Assembly: GCA_002427845.1 (NCBI GenBank)
Contig: DIYZ01000115.1
Location: 6,419 to 48,368 of the forward strand
DNA: 41,950 nt
From: Chloracidobacterium sp. UBA6041
GTDB taxonomy: Bacteria; Acidobacteriota; Blastocatellia; Pyrinomonadales; Pyrinomonadaceae
Direction: 5' to 3'
Shown here: positions 26,926 through 35,839 of the stretch, piece after piece
Numbering within the stretch: the stretch's first letter is position 1
How the letters are laid out: every line of letters starts with the position of its first letter
Notes under the pieces: model-generated
What the model was told of the DNA's origin: nothing
What the model saw: the letters and a program-made list of their open reading frames with translations, nothing else
Databases searched by the model: none
Made by a program: the position numbers and the translations under genes

Positions 26926-27653
26926 TTCCGGCACTGTGCGACGAGTGCCCGATTGATGCGAACTGGCTTCGCGGGCTTCTCGCCTTCCGCGGCAGCATGA
27001 TTGATTGCGTCCGCAACCTCGATGCCTTTGGTTACCCGCCCAAAGGCAGAAAATCTTCCATCGAGATGATGACCATCACCAACGAGTATGAAGAAATTCG
27101 TGGTGGCGCTATTTGCCTCTTCGGGACGGGCCATGGAGACAATGCCCCGGACATGCTTCACCAAACCTGGTTCGTCGGGTAACTTACGCGTCATGCGCTT
27201 TGCCAGCGCGAATCCCCACTTTTCACTGGTAGAAAGATTGCCACCCTGGATTACGAAGTCCTTCACGACGCGACTAAACGTCGTCGTGTCCAGCGCGCCG
27301 GTCGCGGCGAGATTGAGGAAGTTGCGCACACTCTCAGGCGCGGCCTCGGGAATCATTTCAATCTCGATGGCGCCGGCTTCAGTTTCCAGAGTCACACATT
27401 GAGCGGCCAGCTTCTCTACCGAAGCGCCGTCAAACGGTTCCGGCGCGTTGACAGTGATTTCGGCGGGCCTGGCATTCGCCTTCTTCGCAGTCTCGGCTTG
27501 AGGTTCAGTGCTTTTTGGCTCTTGCGCGCCGGCGGAAAAAACGAACGCCGTGATACAGGCAACAGCGAATATCAGATTGCGGATGCAAAGCGCGAATGAT
27601 TGCGCCTGAACTTTTCGCTGAAATACATTGCCACTGAGAGTTCTCTCTTGCAT
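26922..27653 (-). CDS. Exported cyclophilin-type peptidyl-prolyl isomerase
   Basis: A 243-residue protein with a signal/anchor segment (~residues 25-43, ending SAGAQ), a Lys/Ala/Pro linker and a cyclophilin domain (~88-243). Motifs are APESVRNFLNLAATG, FVIQGGN (active-site Gln), GIVSMARPEEANSATTNFFI and HLDGRFSAFGRV. The catalytic Arg of F-H-R-V cyclophilins corresponds here to FSRVV, so the Arg is kept. The long N-terminus before the hydrophobic segment suggests that a later in-frame start may be used. It probably assists folding in the periplasm. Coupled by ATGA overlap to the ankyrin gene. Confidence 0.9.
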   Translation of the reverse strand: MQERTLSGNVFQRKVQAQSFALCIRNLIFAVACITAFVFSAGAQEPKSTEPQAETAKKANARPAEITVNAPEPFDGASVEKLAAQCVTLETEAGAIEIEMIPEAAPESVRNFLNLAATGALDTTTFSRVVKDFVIQGGNLSTSEKWGFALAKRMTRKLPDEPGLVKHVRGIVSMARPEEANSATTNFFILVGDGHHLDGRFSAFGRVTKGIEVADAINHAAAEGEKPAKPVRINRALVAQCRK

Positions 27654-27672
27654 GCTTGACCCGTCCTAAAGC

Positions 27673-27769
27673 GTCGTTAGGCGCAAAATGTTTATAGACC
27701 GCGTTTGATTTAAATCATTACTTTTTGGGGGCGGGTTCGTATCTATAAACATCTCGCTCCTCCGGAGCT
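27673..27769. repeat. ATGTTTATAG-family repeat pair
   Basis: 27673-27697 (ending AAAATGTTTATAG) and the inverted 27742-27769 (CTATAAACAT followed by GCTCCTCCGGAGC) face each other. They belong to the family clustered at 9236-9463. The 27654-27836 gap has no gene. Confidence 0.7.
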
Positions 27770-27836
27770 TTCGCGCATCTGTTCGAACGGCTTACCGCCA
27801 TCCAGCAACCGAGCAATCGGGGTGTATTGAAGTCCT

Positions 27837-28640
27837 TCAAACAAACTTTGCGGCAGACAGCCACTGTCCGCCGTCTACCACGAGCACCGCACCGTTAATA
27901 AAACTTGCGGCCTCGGAACAAAGAAACAACGCGGCGCTTTCGATGTCGCTGATGCGACCAAACCGTCCGAGCGGAATATTTTTGCGGAGTTTTTCCTTGA
28001 CCGGCTCGGGCACCAAACGCTTCATGCCTTCAGTGTCTTCAATCGGCCCGGGCGCGATGCCATTTACACGAATGCCGTAGCGCCCCCATTCGACCGCGAG
28101 GTTGCGCGTGAGCGCATCGACGCCGGCCTTCGCGGCTGAAACGTGCAGCTGCATCGGCGTGCCGACGTAATGAAGCGTGGCGCTGATGTTTAGAATTTGG
28201 CCGCGATGCTCTTTGAGTTCGGCAAAGGCCGCGCGGCAAACATTGAAGGTTCCCTTGAGATCGATATCGACAACGGTTCCAAAACCGTTTGCCGATAACG
28301 CTTCGGCAGGAGAAAGAAAATTTCCCGCCGCACCGTTAACGACGATATCAATCTTACCGAAGCGCACTACCGTCGCCAGAATTGCTTCCTCAATTTCTTC
28401 GAAGTTTCGCACATCCGCAGCAATAGCCAAGGCTTCGCCTATGTTTTGATTGGTAGCGCGCGCGTCGTTGATGGCCCTGGCGGCCGGTTCAAGGTGTTCC
28501 AGTTTGCGACTAACCAAAGCAACCGAAGCGCCCGCTTCAGCCAACGCGCGCGCCACGCCGCCCGTGATGCCGGTGCCGCCGCCGGTTATAAATGCGACGT
28601 GGCCTTTGAGAATTCCGTCTACGAAGATTTCTTTGCTCAT
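27837..28640 (-). CDS. SDR oxidoreductase, 2,4-dienoyl-CoA reductase-like
   Basis: A 267-residue short-chain dehydrogenase. Cofactor loop TGGGTGITGG is at residues ~19-28. NGAAGNF is near 102-108, the catalytic Ser 153 in ILNISATLHYVG, and Lys171 is in HVSAAKAG. The usual Tyr four residues before Lys is Val167, as in peroxisomal-type 2,4-dienoyl-CoA reductases, whose ISATL and EWGRYGIRVNGIAPGPI signatures are also present. The inferred role is NADPH-dependent reduction of dienoyl-CoA in unsaturated fatty-acid oxidation. ATG 28640 was chosen, with GGA upstream; no beta-oxidation genes are adjacent. Confidence 0.85.
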   Translation of the reverse strand: MSKEIFVDGILKGHVAFITGGGTGITGGVARALAEAGASVALVSRKLEHLEPAARAINDARATNQNIGEALAIAADVRNFEEIEEAILATVVRFGKIDIVVNGAAGNFLSPAEALSANGFGTVVDIDLKGTFNVCRAAFAELKEHRGQILNISATLHYVGTPMQLHVSAAKAGVDALTRNLAVEWGRYGIRVNGIAPGPIEDTEGMKRLVPEPVKEKLRKNIPLGRFGRISDIESAALFLCSEAASFINGAVLVVDGGQWLSAAKFV

Positions 28641-28704
28641 GATATTGTTGTCCGAGATCGCATTTAGTCGCAGATCCACCAATCGCAAATCAGAAACGAG
28701 CCGT

Positions 28705-29076
28705 TACAGAACCGCGAGCGGACCGGGGTCCCCAGCCGGGCAAACCGTGACAGACCTTGTTAGCTTGAGTGCTCGCATCCGCTCGCTACCAAGACTGTGT
28801 GAAAACTCGGTTGCTGAAAGAAATCACCCTAAAATCGGCACTGACTACAGAACCGTTGGCGGTAGCCAATGGATGTTACCACTCAAATTGGGGTCCATTG
28901 TTTCTCTCCCAAATTTGGGCGGAAGGCATGGCGCTTTCCGGATGTAATTGCGTGCTAGCATCCATTGGCTACCGCCAACGGTTCTGTATTGTGTGGCGGC
29001 GTCACCCGGGATTTGTTCATCGACTTCTTTCACTCTCCCGAGTTTTGACACACCCTCTACCGCGAGCGGTTCTGTA
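28705..29076. repeat. Three nested inverted repeats
   Basis: Outermost arms TACAGAACCGCGAGCGG (28705-28721) and its exact complement (29060-29076). Middle arms GTGTG-AAAACTCGG (28797-28810) and CCGAGTTTTGACACAC (29038-29053) with extra GAAAGAA/TTCTTTC pairing. The inner arms are perfect 30-bp repeats (28846-28875 and 28959-28988) that contain CAGAACCGTTGGCGG, 83 bp apart. The whole 28641-29120 intergenic region has no supported gene. Confidence 0.8.
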
Positions 29077-29120
29077 TTACTACGTCGCAACGAGTGAAAC
29101 AAGGTTCTTCGGAGTCCGGA

Positions 29121-31034
29121 TTAGCCACCAGCGATGAATGGCCGTGACTGAACAATATAAATCTGGCCTTTCATGTAGGCCCACTCGATGTCCTGATCAC
29201 GGCTGCCAAAGACTTGTTTGATCTTATTCGCCGCGCTCACCAACCTGCGGATCACATCGTCAGTCAAAACAACTCGCTCGCCGGTTATGGCAACTTCTTT
29301 GACACCGCCCTGCTCGTCAAAAGTCAGCAGACTGTCTTCGTCCGAGCGCGTAAGCACCTGGACTGCGTTGGCGCGGGGACGAAAGATGATCTGTTCGGCA
29401 ACTTTCTTGCCCTCGACGACCTTGATACCCAGCCCACGCTTGGCGCTGATGTAAATAGCGCCCTTGTTCTCTTTATCGAAGGGATCGGCGGTGATCATCA
29501 CGCCAGAGCTTTCCGAATTGATACCTTCCTGGATCAGCACCGCCATAAAAATCTTCGAATGATCTATTACGGCGCGCTCGCGCGCTTCGTAGGCCTCGGA
29601 ATTCCACAGAGATGCCCAGACGGTTTTGATGGCCTCAACGATCTGCCGGGGCTCTTTAACGTTAGGTACGGTGGTGTAGAGTCCGGCGCCGCTGAAATTC
29701 GGCAAGTCTTCCGAGTTTGAGGAACTGCGAACAAATAAACCCTTGCCGGGAAACTCCAGCCGCACCCGGCGCAATATCTGCGCTTGTAGCCCCTCGTCGA
29801 ATTTCGCCTGCTTGATGCGCTCGCGCAGACTCGCGAGTTGCTCGCGCCGGTACGCCGGATCATGCACAAATTTCTGATCGTTCAGCAGCGCGTAGATTGC
29901 CTCGTCCAGTTTATTAGCTTTGAGGAATTGATCGTAGTAGTAGAAAGGAATAGTGAAACCATTGGGAACGACGATGCCAGGCAGGCGCGCATTCATGACT
30001 TCGCCGAGGTTCGCCGACTTCCCACCAAAAGCAATGCTCGAACGCGCACGCTGTTGGCTCAGTCCGAGCAGGCGCGTTTCCGAGAGATCAAACTTTGGCG
30101 TCATTACATCCAAACGCTGCGCCAACCTTCGTTGGTATTCACGCAACTGATCGATGTCGGCTCGCTTTATCGAATACCTGTCACGCTTCGTCTCAAAGGT
30201 GACCCACCAACCGTCATACTGTTTCAATAGCGTCTGCGCGTCTTTGATGTAAGCGTTGGGAACGCCCCAACCCTTTGCCAGCAGATTGATGTGGGAAAGC
30301 GGCGTCGACGGATGCGCAGTAATAACGCCGGCAACCGGCGGCAGTTGAATCGGCACTTCGTCAAGGACCAGTATCTCGTTGAAACCAATTTCGACGTGCT
30401 CGTCGAGCTTCGGAATAACGTGGATACGTCCGATGCCTTTAGCCACGTTGAGCGCCTGGTACTCCTGTTCCCGCGCGATGTCACTTTGCAGAACGCGTTG
30501 CAGTCCCGTGATTTTTTCGGATTCTTCCTCCTGGCGAATTGAATTGGGTTTGTAAGCGACAGTTGTGAAAAACGTGTCCTTGATAACGGCGGCGGCGAGC
30601 TTGAGTTGTTCGGGAGGAATCAAATCTCCTTCCCAGAATTCAAACGTCCAGCGTTTGATCGGCGTTTGATAGGCGATCGTGCCCAGCACAAAGCGGCGAT
30701 TCGGCTTCAGATAATTGTTTTCAAAGAATTCGCGGCCGCGTTCGAGCGAAAGATAAGTGCCGTTTACAAAATCCTTGTGAAACGCATAGCGCTTGGTGTT
30801 GACGTAATAGATTTTGTTTCGGTCTTTGCGATCGATGACGAAGAGCACATGTGGTAGCGCGTACGGGGTGTCGGCATCGTAGGTTACCGCGAGCGAATCA
30901 AACTCAGCCGGCGATTTCACTGCATTTAGTGAGCGCGGCGTAGTGGTTTGCGCCCGCACGCCAGCCGTAATCGCACCGGCCACAAGCGACGTAATAACCA
31001 AAACAGTCAGCCACCGCATATTTCTAGAACGCAT
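29121..31034 (-). CDS. Exported PEP/pyruvate-binding domain protein, dikinase-like
   Basis: A 637-residue protein with a signal peptide (~1-29, ending GVRAQ). A novel N-terminal region of ~190 residues follows. A phosphohistidine (PEP-utilising) domain contains TPLSHINLLAKGWGVPN with the catalytic His near 248. A C-terminal ATP-grasp (PPDK-N) domain from ~335 to the end carries GGKSANLGEV, VRSSSNSEDLPN and DIEWAYMKGQIYIVQSRP. This order, His domain before ATP-grasp, is that of alpha-glucan water dikinases rather than PEP synthase. Export of such a kinase is unusual because ATP is scarce outside the cytoplasm. ATG 31034 has GGGAG upstream. Substrate unknown. Confidence 0.82.
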   Translation of the reverse strand: MRSRNMRWLTVLVITSLVAGAITAGVRAQTTTPRSLNAVKSPAEFDSLAVTYDADTPYALPHVLFVIDRKDRNKIYYVNTKRYAFHKDFVNGTYLSLERGREFFENNYLKPNRRFVLGTIAYQTPIKRWTFEFWEGDLIPPEQLKLAAAVIKDTFFTTVAYKPNSIRQEEESEKITGLQRVLQSDIAREQEYQALNVAKGIGRIHVIPKLDEHVEIGFNEILVLDEVPIQLPPVAGVITAHPSTPLSHINLLAKGWGVPNAYIKDAQTLLKQYDGWWVTFETKRDRYSIKRADIDQLREYQRRLAQRLDVMTPKFDLSETRLLGLSQQRARSSIAFGGKSANLGEVMNARLPGIVVPNGFTIPFYYYDQFLKANKLDEAIYALLNDQKFVHDPAYRREQLASLRERIKQAKFDEGLQAQILRRVRLEFPGKGLFVRSSSNSEDLPNFSGAGLYTTVPNVKEPRQIVEAIKTVWASLWNSEAYEARERAVIDHSKIFMAVLIQEGINSESSGVMITADPFDKENKGAIYISAKRGLGIKVVEGKKVAEQIIFRPRANAVQVLTRSDEDSLLTFDEQGGVKEVAITGERVVLTDDVIRRLVSAANKIKQVFGSRDQDIEWAYMKGQIYIVQSRPFIAGG

Positions 31035-31053
31035 TTCTTTAACTCCCAAATGC

Positions 31054-32496
31054 TTAGACAAGTGCTTTACTTTTGCGCGTTACCAATTCTATCAAATCGT
31101 CGATGTGACGGCGCTCAGTAAGGAAACTATTGATGTTCACGCGGAGCGCCCGGCGCCCGCGGAGCACAGTAGTCGTAATCCAGGCCTCGCCGCTCCGTTC
31201 GATCTCTTGTTGCAGTCGCTGTTGTAAACGATCCTGTGCGACACCGTCGATACCGGCAAAACCCGGGGGCTGAAATTTGAAACAACAAACGGCCGTTTCA
31301 ACCGGACTGACACGTCGGAAGTCTCCCAACTGATCGATGCGACCAGCCAGATATTCCGTCAGGGCAATTTGACGTTCAATTACTTCAGCATAACCCGCCC
31401 GGCCCATGAATTTCATGGCCATCCAGAGTTTAAGCGAATTGAAACGACGCGTGCCCATCTGGCCGTAACGGAAGAAATCAAACTCGATGTCCACACCGCC
31501 TCGATCTTCATTTAGATACTCGGGCGTGATATCAAAAGCATGGCGCAATGCGCGACCACCTTCACGCACCAGTACGGCGCCGCAAGCAAAAGGGACAAAC
31601 ATCCATTTGTGCGGATCAAACGTGATCGAATCCGCCGCCGCGATGCCTTGAAGTTTGCTTCTATGCTTTTCTGAAAAGGCCAGCGTGCCGCCGTAAGCCG
31701 CGTCAACGTGATACCAGCAGTTGTTTTCCAGCGCTATCCTGGCCAGTTCCTCAAGCGGATCGATGACGCCGGTGGAAGTTGCGCCGGCGAGTCCGATGAT
31801 GCAGCACGGTGTGCAACCGGCTTCGCGATCGACGCTAATCTGTTTCCGCAGTGCCTCAATGCGAATGTGAAACGCTCCGTCGGTTTCAATCTTACGCAGA
31901 CTTCTGCGGCCAAGCCCAAGAATGTCAACGCTTCGCTCGATGGAAAAATGACACTGCTCCGAAGCATAAATGGTGAAATCAGCCGGCGCCGCTCGCAAAC
32001 CCTCATTGACTACCGCTTGATGCAGGCGGTCGCGCGCACACTTGAGCGCGATGAGATTTGCCTCCGTGCCGCCGCTGGCGAGGGTGCCAAAGCTTTCCGG
32101 ACCATAGCCAATCAACTCGCACAGCCAGCGAAGCACGCGCGCTTCGATCATTGCCGACGTGGGGCCATTGCGCCAGGCCCCGGCATTTTGATTGAGCGAC
32201 GATGCGAGCGCGTCGGCCCAGACGCCTATCGGCAATGGCGTCGGATTAAACTGACCGTAGTAACGCGGACTGGGAACCTGCATCGCGTGAGTGATGACAT
32301 CAGTTGTGAAGCGCTTGAAGATTTCTTCCGCCGTCATCCCCTGCTCCGGAAACGGCTCATCAAATATTTTTTCAAGCTCATGAGGCGTTGCTTCGGAGAC
32401 CACTCTTCTGGTGTCCAGACCGGCAACGTATTCCGTAACGATCGCGGTCACCGCATGCCCCAGGCGTTCGTGTTGTTCGGCTAGATCATCAGTCAT
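31054..32496 (-). CDS. PLP-dependent decarboxylase (aromatic amino acid/glutamate type)
   Basis: A 480-residue group II PLP decarboxylase-type enzyme. SGGTEANLIAL binds the cofactor phosphate, HVDAAYGG supplies the Asp that contacts the pyridine nitrogen, and FDPHKWMFVPFACG contains the Schiff-base Lys. SPRYYGQFNPTPLP near the start and the C-terminal LRVNINSFLT segment are typical of this family. It decarboxylates an amino acid to an amine, probably aromatic or glutamate-like, but the substrate is not resolved. ATG 32496 (MTDDLAEQ) has GAGAG 6 nt upstream; the longer frame to 32628 overlaps the rsmG promoter. It lies 19 bp upstream of the dikinase-like gene on the same strand, so the two are probably co-transcribed. 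Confidence 0.9.
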   Translation of the reverse strand: MTDDLAEQHERLGHAVTAIVTEYVAGLDTRRVVSEATPHELEKIFDEPFPEQGMTAEEIFKRFTTDVITHAMQVPSPRYYGQFNPTPLPIGVWADALASSLNQNAGAWRNGPTSAMIEARVLRWLCELIGYGPESFGTLASGGTEANLIALKCARDRLHQAVVNEGLRAAPADFTIYASEQCHFSIERSVDILGLGRRSLRKIETDGAFHIRIEALRKQISVDREAGCTPCCIIGLAGATSTGVIDPLEELARIALENNCWYHVDAAYGGTLAFSEKHRSKLQGIAAADSITFDPHKWMFVPFACGAVLVREGGRALRHAFDITPEYLNEDRGGVDIEFDFFRYGQMGTRRFNSLKLWMAMKFMGRAGYAEVIERQIALTEYLAGRIDQLGDFRRVSPVETAVCCFKFQPPGFAGIDGVAQDRLQQRLQQEIERSGEAWITTTVLRGRRALRVNINSFLTERRHIDDLIELVTRKSKALV

Positions 32497-32628
32497 GTAA
32501 ACTCTCGATAAATAAGTGGTGACCAGGCGTCTAGCATCGCACGTCTGGCTGCTAACCAACAAAGCCCCACAATCAGCGCCGCATTGATCTTTTGCGCTCT
32601 TTGCCGCTTTGCGTAAAACTGATATCAC

Positions 32629-33261
32629 ATGAACTCAATTTCCCACGCCGCCAAATTTAGAAAGGCCCTGGAAACGAACGCGGCAGCTTACGGAGTGACG
32701 CTTACGGCGGAAGCTGTTGAAGGGCTGGCAAATTATTATGAAATTCTGAATCTCTGGAACTCGCGTTTGCACCTGGTGGCGCCTTCATCGCCGATAGTGT
32801 TTGCCACCAGGCACATTCTGGAGTCCCTGGTCCTGCTTGAATACCTGCCGATAGGCGCACGTATCGCTGACGTAGGTTCCGGCGCCGGACTCCCGATGAT
32901 TCCCTGCCTGATTGCCCGGCCTGATCTTGAAGCCGTTCTGATCGAGGCATCCGGGAAGAAGGCGGTGTTTCTTCGCGAAGCACTCGGCAAGACCTCAACT
33001 TCCAAGCGCGCAACCGTTATTGCCGACCGGTTTGAAAATGTCGTCGCGCCGGATGTTGGTTTTGTTACTTGCCGCGCTTTGGAGCATTTCAAAAAGATGC
33101 TTCCCGAACTCCTCCAATGGGCTCCGCCAACCACCACGTTCCTGCTGTTCGGAGGAGAAGGACTGCGAAAAGAAATTGAAAACGCCGGCTTTACCATCAT
33201 GCCAACTCTACTACCGAACTCAGAGCGACGGTTTCTGTTTGTCGTGACGAAAGCTGAATAG
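32629..33261 (+). CDS. rsmG: 16S rRNA (guanine527-N7)-methyltransferase
   Basis: SAM-dependent methyltransferase that modifies G527 of 16S rRNA. The 210-residue product has the GidB/RsmG features: NLWNSRLHLVAPSS with a following RHILESL, SAM motif ADVGSGAGLPMIP (~80-92), LIEASGKKAVFLRE and the later VTCRALEHF. Length agrees with the family (~205-240). It is divergent from the decarboxylase gene, with 132 bp between them. No parA/parB or mnmG neighbours, as seen in many genomes, are in the window. The ATG at 32629 is supported by the N-terminal helix. Confidence 0.94.
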   Translation: MNSISHAAKFRKALETNAAAYGVTLTAEAVEGLANYYEILNLWNSRLHLVAPSSPIVFATRHILESLVLLEYLPIGARIADVGSGAGLPMIPCLIARPDLEAVLIEASGKKAVFLREALGKTSTSKRATVIADRFENVVAPDVGFVTCRALEHFKKMLPELLQWAPPTTTFLLFGGEGLRKEIENAGFTIMPTLLPNSERRFLFVVTKAE

Positions 33262-33468
33262 AAGTGCAGACCATCTGCCGCAAATGCCAACTACGGCTCG
33301 GTAACAACCGCTAGCCCTTTCCTGGAAGGCCAAGCTTGAGTTATTTCAAAACCTTAAGAGAAAGATTTAGTGCCGGCGATGTCTCGAATGCGAAACGTAT
33401 AAGGCGAGCGCCCAATCCCCGCCATATCTAACGATCTTGTAGGGCTCGCCTGTCTGCACCTACAACAA

Positions 33469-33497
33469 AAAGGGCGGACACTTAAGTCCGCCCCTTT
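33469..33497. terminator. Bidirectional terminator between rsmG and the S55 gene
   Basis: AAAGGGCGGAC (33469-33479) pairs with GTCCGCCCCTTT (33486-33497), with A-runs and T-runs on both sides, between two convergent genes. The rest of 33262-33526 holds no gene. Confidence 0.7.
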
Positions 33498-33526
33498 CCC
33501 AATCCGATACGAAGTGCCACGCCCAA

Positions 33527-35392
33527 CTAAGGCACGATATCAAGGGCAATCAATTGTTGTCCCGAGATCACGAATTCCGCGGGGGGCATCTCCATCTCAT
33601 AAACCGCCGAGAGTACCGTAGGCGTGTACCCGCCTGAGTTTCTGTCGCTGTTGAGGGTGGCGACTACAGACGGCGGCAGGTTTGGCAGTTCACTGGTGCC
33701 GATAACCGCACCCGGCGTTATGCGAAAGAGCTTCACGTAAAGTCGATCACTCTTCTTCACTTTATTAATCGCCTTCACTAACTGGCCCAGATCCTGTGGA
33801 ACAAAAGCGCGCGCGGCCGAACCTTCCTGAAGCGCGCCGCCATCACCGACAAAAACAAGCAGTTGACCGGGCGACGCGTCTGCGGGAATTTGCACGGGAA
33901 TTCGTTGGACAAATTGCTTACCGGACTCCGTCCTGACGTAGGCCTGGATCTCGATTCTTTCGCCGCGGCGAGCTTCAGTCTTATTTAGAGCGATTCGTTC
34001 AAGCGTGCCCGCATACTTCGTATCGGTAGAAGAAATATCGAGCGTCACACCCTCAATCTGAACATCGTCAAAGCCGCTGCCAAGCAGTGAGCTTATTGGC
34101 CCGGCAACTGAGCCGGCTGCGAGAATAGGCGAGTTGGCTGCGGAAAAGCGTCGATCGACTTCTATCGGTTCCTGTCCCTTAACATCGATCGCGCCTTTGA
34201 TAGTGATCGTGGAATCGCCCAGAGCACGCTCGCTGGAAGTAATAGTGTTGAAGATGGTGATGTTCAGCAGTAGCGGCGTTAAGAAAGAGTCGTTGGCGAT
34301 TTCGTACGAATAGGTCTCACTGCGGTCCCGGCTGGTGTGCAAGTTGATCTTCACCGGGATCATTTTTGGCGCCTGACCCAGTTGACCGAAAACGCCGCTG
34401 GCGCGGTCCTGAGAAATCGATCCCACCATCGCGCCCGGGTTAGACAACTTGAACGAATTATTCACGTTGGGAATGACAGTGACTACTGACGTCTCGCTCA
34501 TTGGCATGTCCGAAGCACCGAGGCTGAGAAATGGATGGCCAAACGCATAGATATGATCGCCGTCGCGAAACGTTACCGTTCCGGCGGCAGCAATTGAATA
34601 GTCGCCGCGGACTAACTGGACGCTGACAGACGTTCCGGGCGTAAGCGTTTTTTCAGTCGCTTTTGCCAGCGGTGTGATACCCGCTGAACCTCCGGCCCCG
34701 GAAACCGGGAGCAGGCCGTTGGCCATAAGCTGTGGCGCAAACATCTGGAGCGATTCCTGGCTGATTCCTCCAAAAACAACCGGAGTAGCTATCGGAGTAA
34801 TCTGTTGGCCCATAAGCGGCAACAGACGCGAGCCTTCGGACACGGGTGCGATAAGCGAGGTAGAATTTACTGCGGGCTTTGGCAGGGTCGCCTTCCATTC
34901 AGTTGAAGCCAATTGAGTAAACGAGATGGCCCTCGGTTCTCTCGGTGCGTGCGTCTGGGCTGCCGAACCCTTTTCGAAGATGTCGATCATCTGCTTGATC
35001 GGAGTGATGCCGGCGATTGGTTCTTTGGAAAATGGAAAACTGAAAGCGATCGCGCCCACCAACCGATTATCAATGTAGACCGGCGAGCCTGACATGCCCG
35101 CAAAAACTCCGGTCTTCTCAACGTTTGACCCGCTCAGCTTGGCGATGATGGCGGATTGACGTGGACCTGGAAAACCAGGCAAAACACCGAGAATCTCCAC
35201 GCCAAATTCCTGCGGCTCCGTCCCGGAGAAAACTGTCCGCGCAGTGCCCTTCATGCCTGGACGCAAATCCTCAAGCGCAAAAAGACGAGGATCTTTCGCA
35301 CTTGTTTCACCGACCGGCTTTTGTGCGGCGGCCGGACCAGCGACAACGGCGATTGCGATCGCAACTAGAAAACCTTTTGCCAATCTTTTCAT
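33527..35392 (-). CDS. Exported SpoIVB-type S55 peptidase domain protein
   Basis: A 621-residue exported protein with a signal peptide (~1-24, ending GPAAAQ). The S55 signature GVFAGMSGSPVYIDNRLVGA lies near residues 96-115, where the Ser of GMSGSP is the expected catalytic residue. The His partner is probably in DHIYAFGHPFLSLG. A PDZ-like N-terminal part and a long C-terminal beta-rich region follow. S55 (SpoIVB) was defined in Bacillus sporulation, but homologues occur in non-sporulating bacteria including acidobacteria, where the substrate is unknown. ATG 35392 is preceded by GGGAA at good spacing (the TTG at 35395 is less likely). Confidence 0.85.
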   Translation of the reverse strand: MKRLAKGFLVAIAIAVVAGPAAAQKPVGETSAKDPRLFALEDLRPGMKGTARTVFSGTEPQEFGVEILGVLPGFPGPRQSAIIAKLSGSNVEKTGVFAGMSGSPVYIDNRLVGAIAFSFPFSKEPIAGITPIKQMIDIFEKGSAAQTHAPREPRAISFTQLASTEWKATLPKPAVNSTSLIAPVSEGSRLLPLMGQQITPIATPVVFGGISQESLQMFAPQLMANGLLPVSGAGGSAGITPLAKATEKTLTPGTSVSVQLVRGDYSIAAAGTVTFRDGDHIYAFGHPFLSLGASDMPMSETSVVTVIPNVNNSFKLSNPGAMVGSISQDRASGVFGQLGQAPKMIPVKINLHTSRDRSETYSYEIANDSFLTPLLLNITIFNTITSSERALGDSTITIKGAIDVKGQEPIEVDRRFSAANSPILAAGSVAGPISSLLGSGFDDVQIEGVTLDISSTDTKYAGTLERIALNKTEARRGERIEIQAYVRTESGKQFVQRIPVQIPADASPGQLLVFVGDGGALQEGSAARAFVPQDLGQLVKAINKVKKSDRLYVKLFRITPGAVIGTSELPNLPPSVVATLNSDRNSGGYTPTVLSAVYEMEMPPAEFVISGQQLIALDIVP

Positions 35393-35839
35393 CAAAATTC
35401 CCTTTTGCTGTTTTTGCTAGCTGCCTTACGTTCAGGGCACCCCCGGCGCTCACTGGGACTATATCTTTCGCCCCGAAGCGGGTCAAGGTAATCGTTCGTC
35501 GAATCGCGCCCGCTGCCTGCCCCAACGCTTCGTCGCCGCATCCGGAGCTTCACCCGGAGCTTCATCCCGAGCTTCTTAGACGCACAAACTCGCGAAAACG
35601 TTCCCCTTGCTACGCAGATAAGCGCGTGCTAAGTTGCCGGACAATTCGGTAGTGTCCTAATTTGACGTATTCTCTGTGCAACCTTCGTGTCCTCTGATGT
35701 CTCTGTGGTGAACAAACACCCGACAACCACTCCCCACAGAGACACCGAGAGCACAGAGGTCGGACAGAGAAATCGGATTCAAGACACCACGGACAATTCA
35801 GCTAAGTCCGCCAGTCGGGTTTACGTCTCAGGATCTTCC
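35393..35839. other. Intergenic region with simple and inverted repeats
   Basis: A tandem of CGGAGCTTCACC-like units sits at about 35546-35575. An inverted repeat of CCTCTGATGTCTCTGTGGTG (35691-35710) with CCACAGAGACACCGAGAGC (35734-35752) lies just before mobA. The ORF that opens at 35687 uses this repeat as a false N-terminus. No gene is supported. Confidence 0.55.

Noticed and set aside
31708..32484. 258-residue plus-strand ORF
   Set aside because: Antisense shadow of the PLP decarboxylase with no motif or ribosome-binding site.
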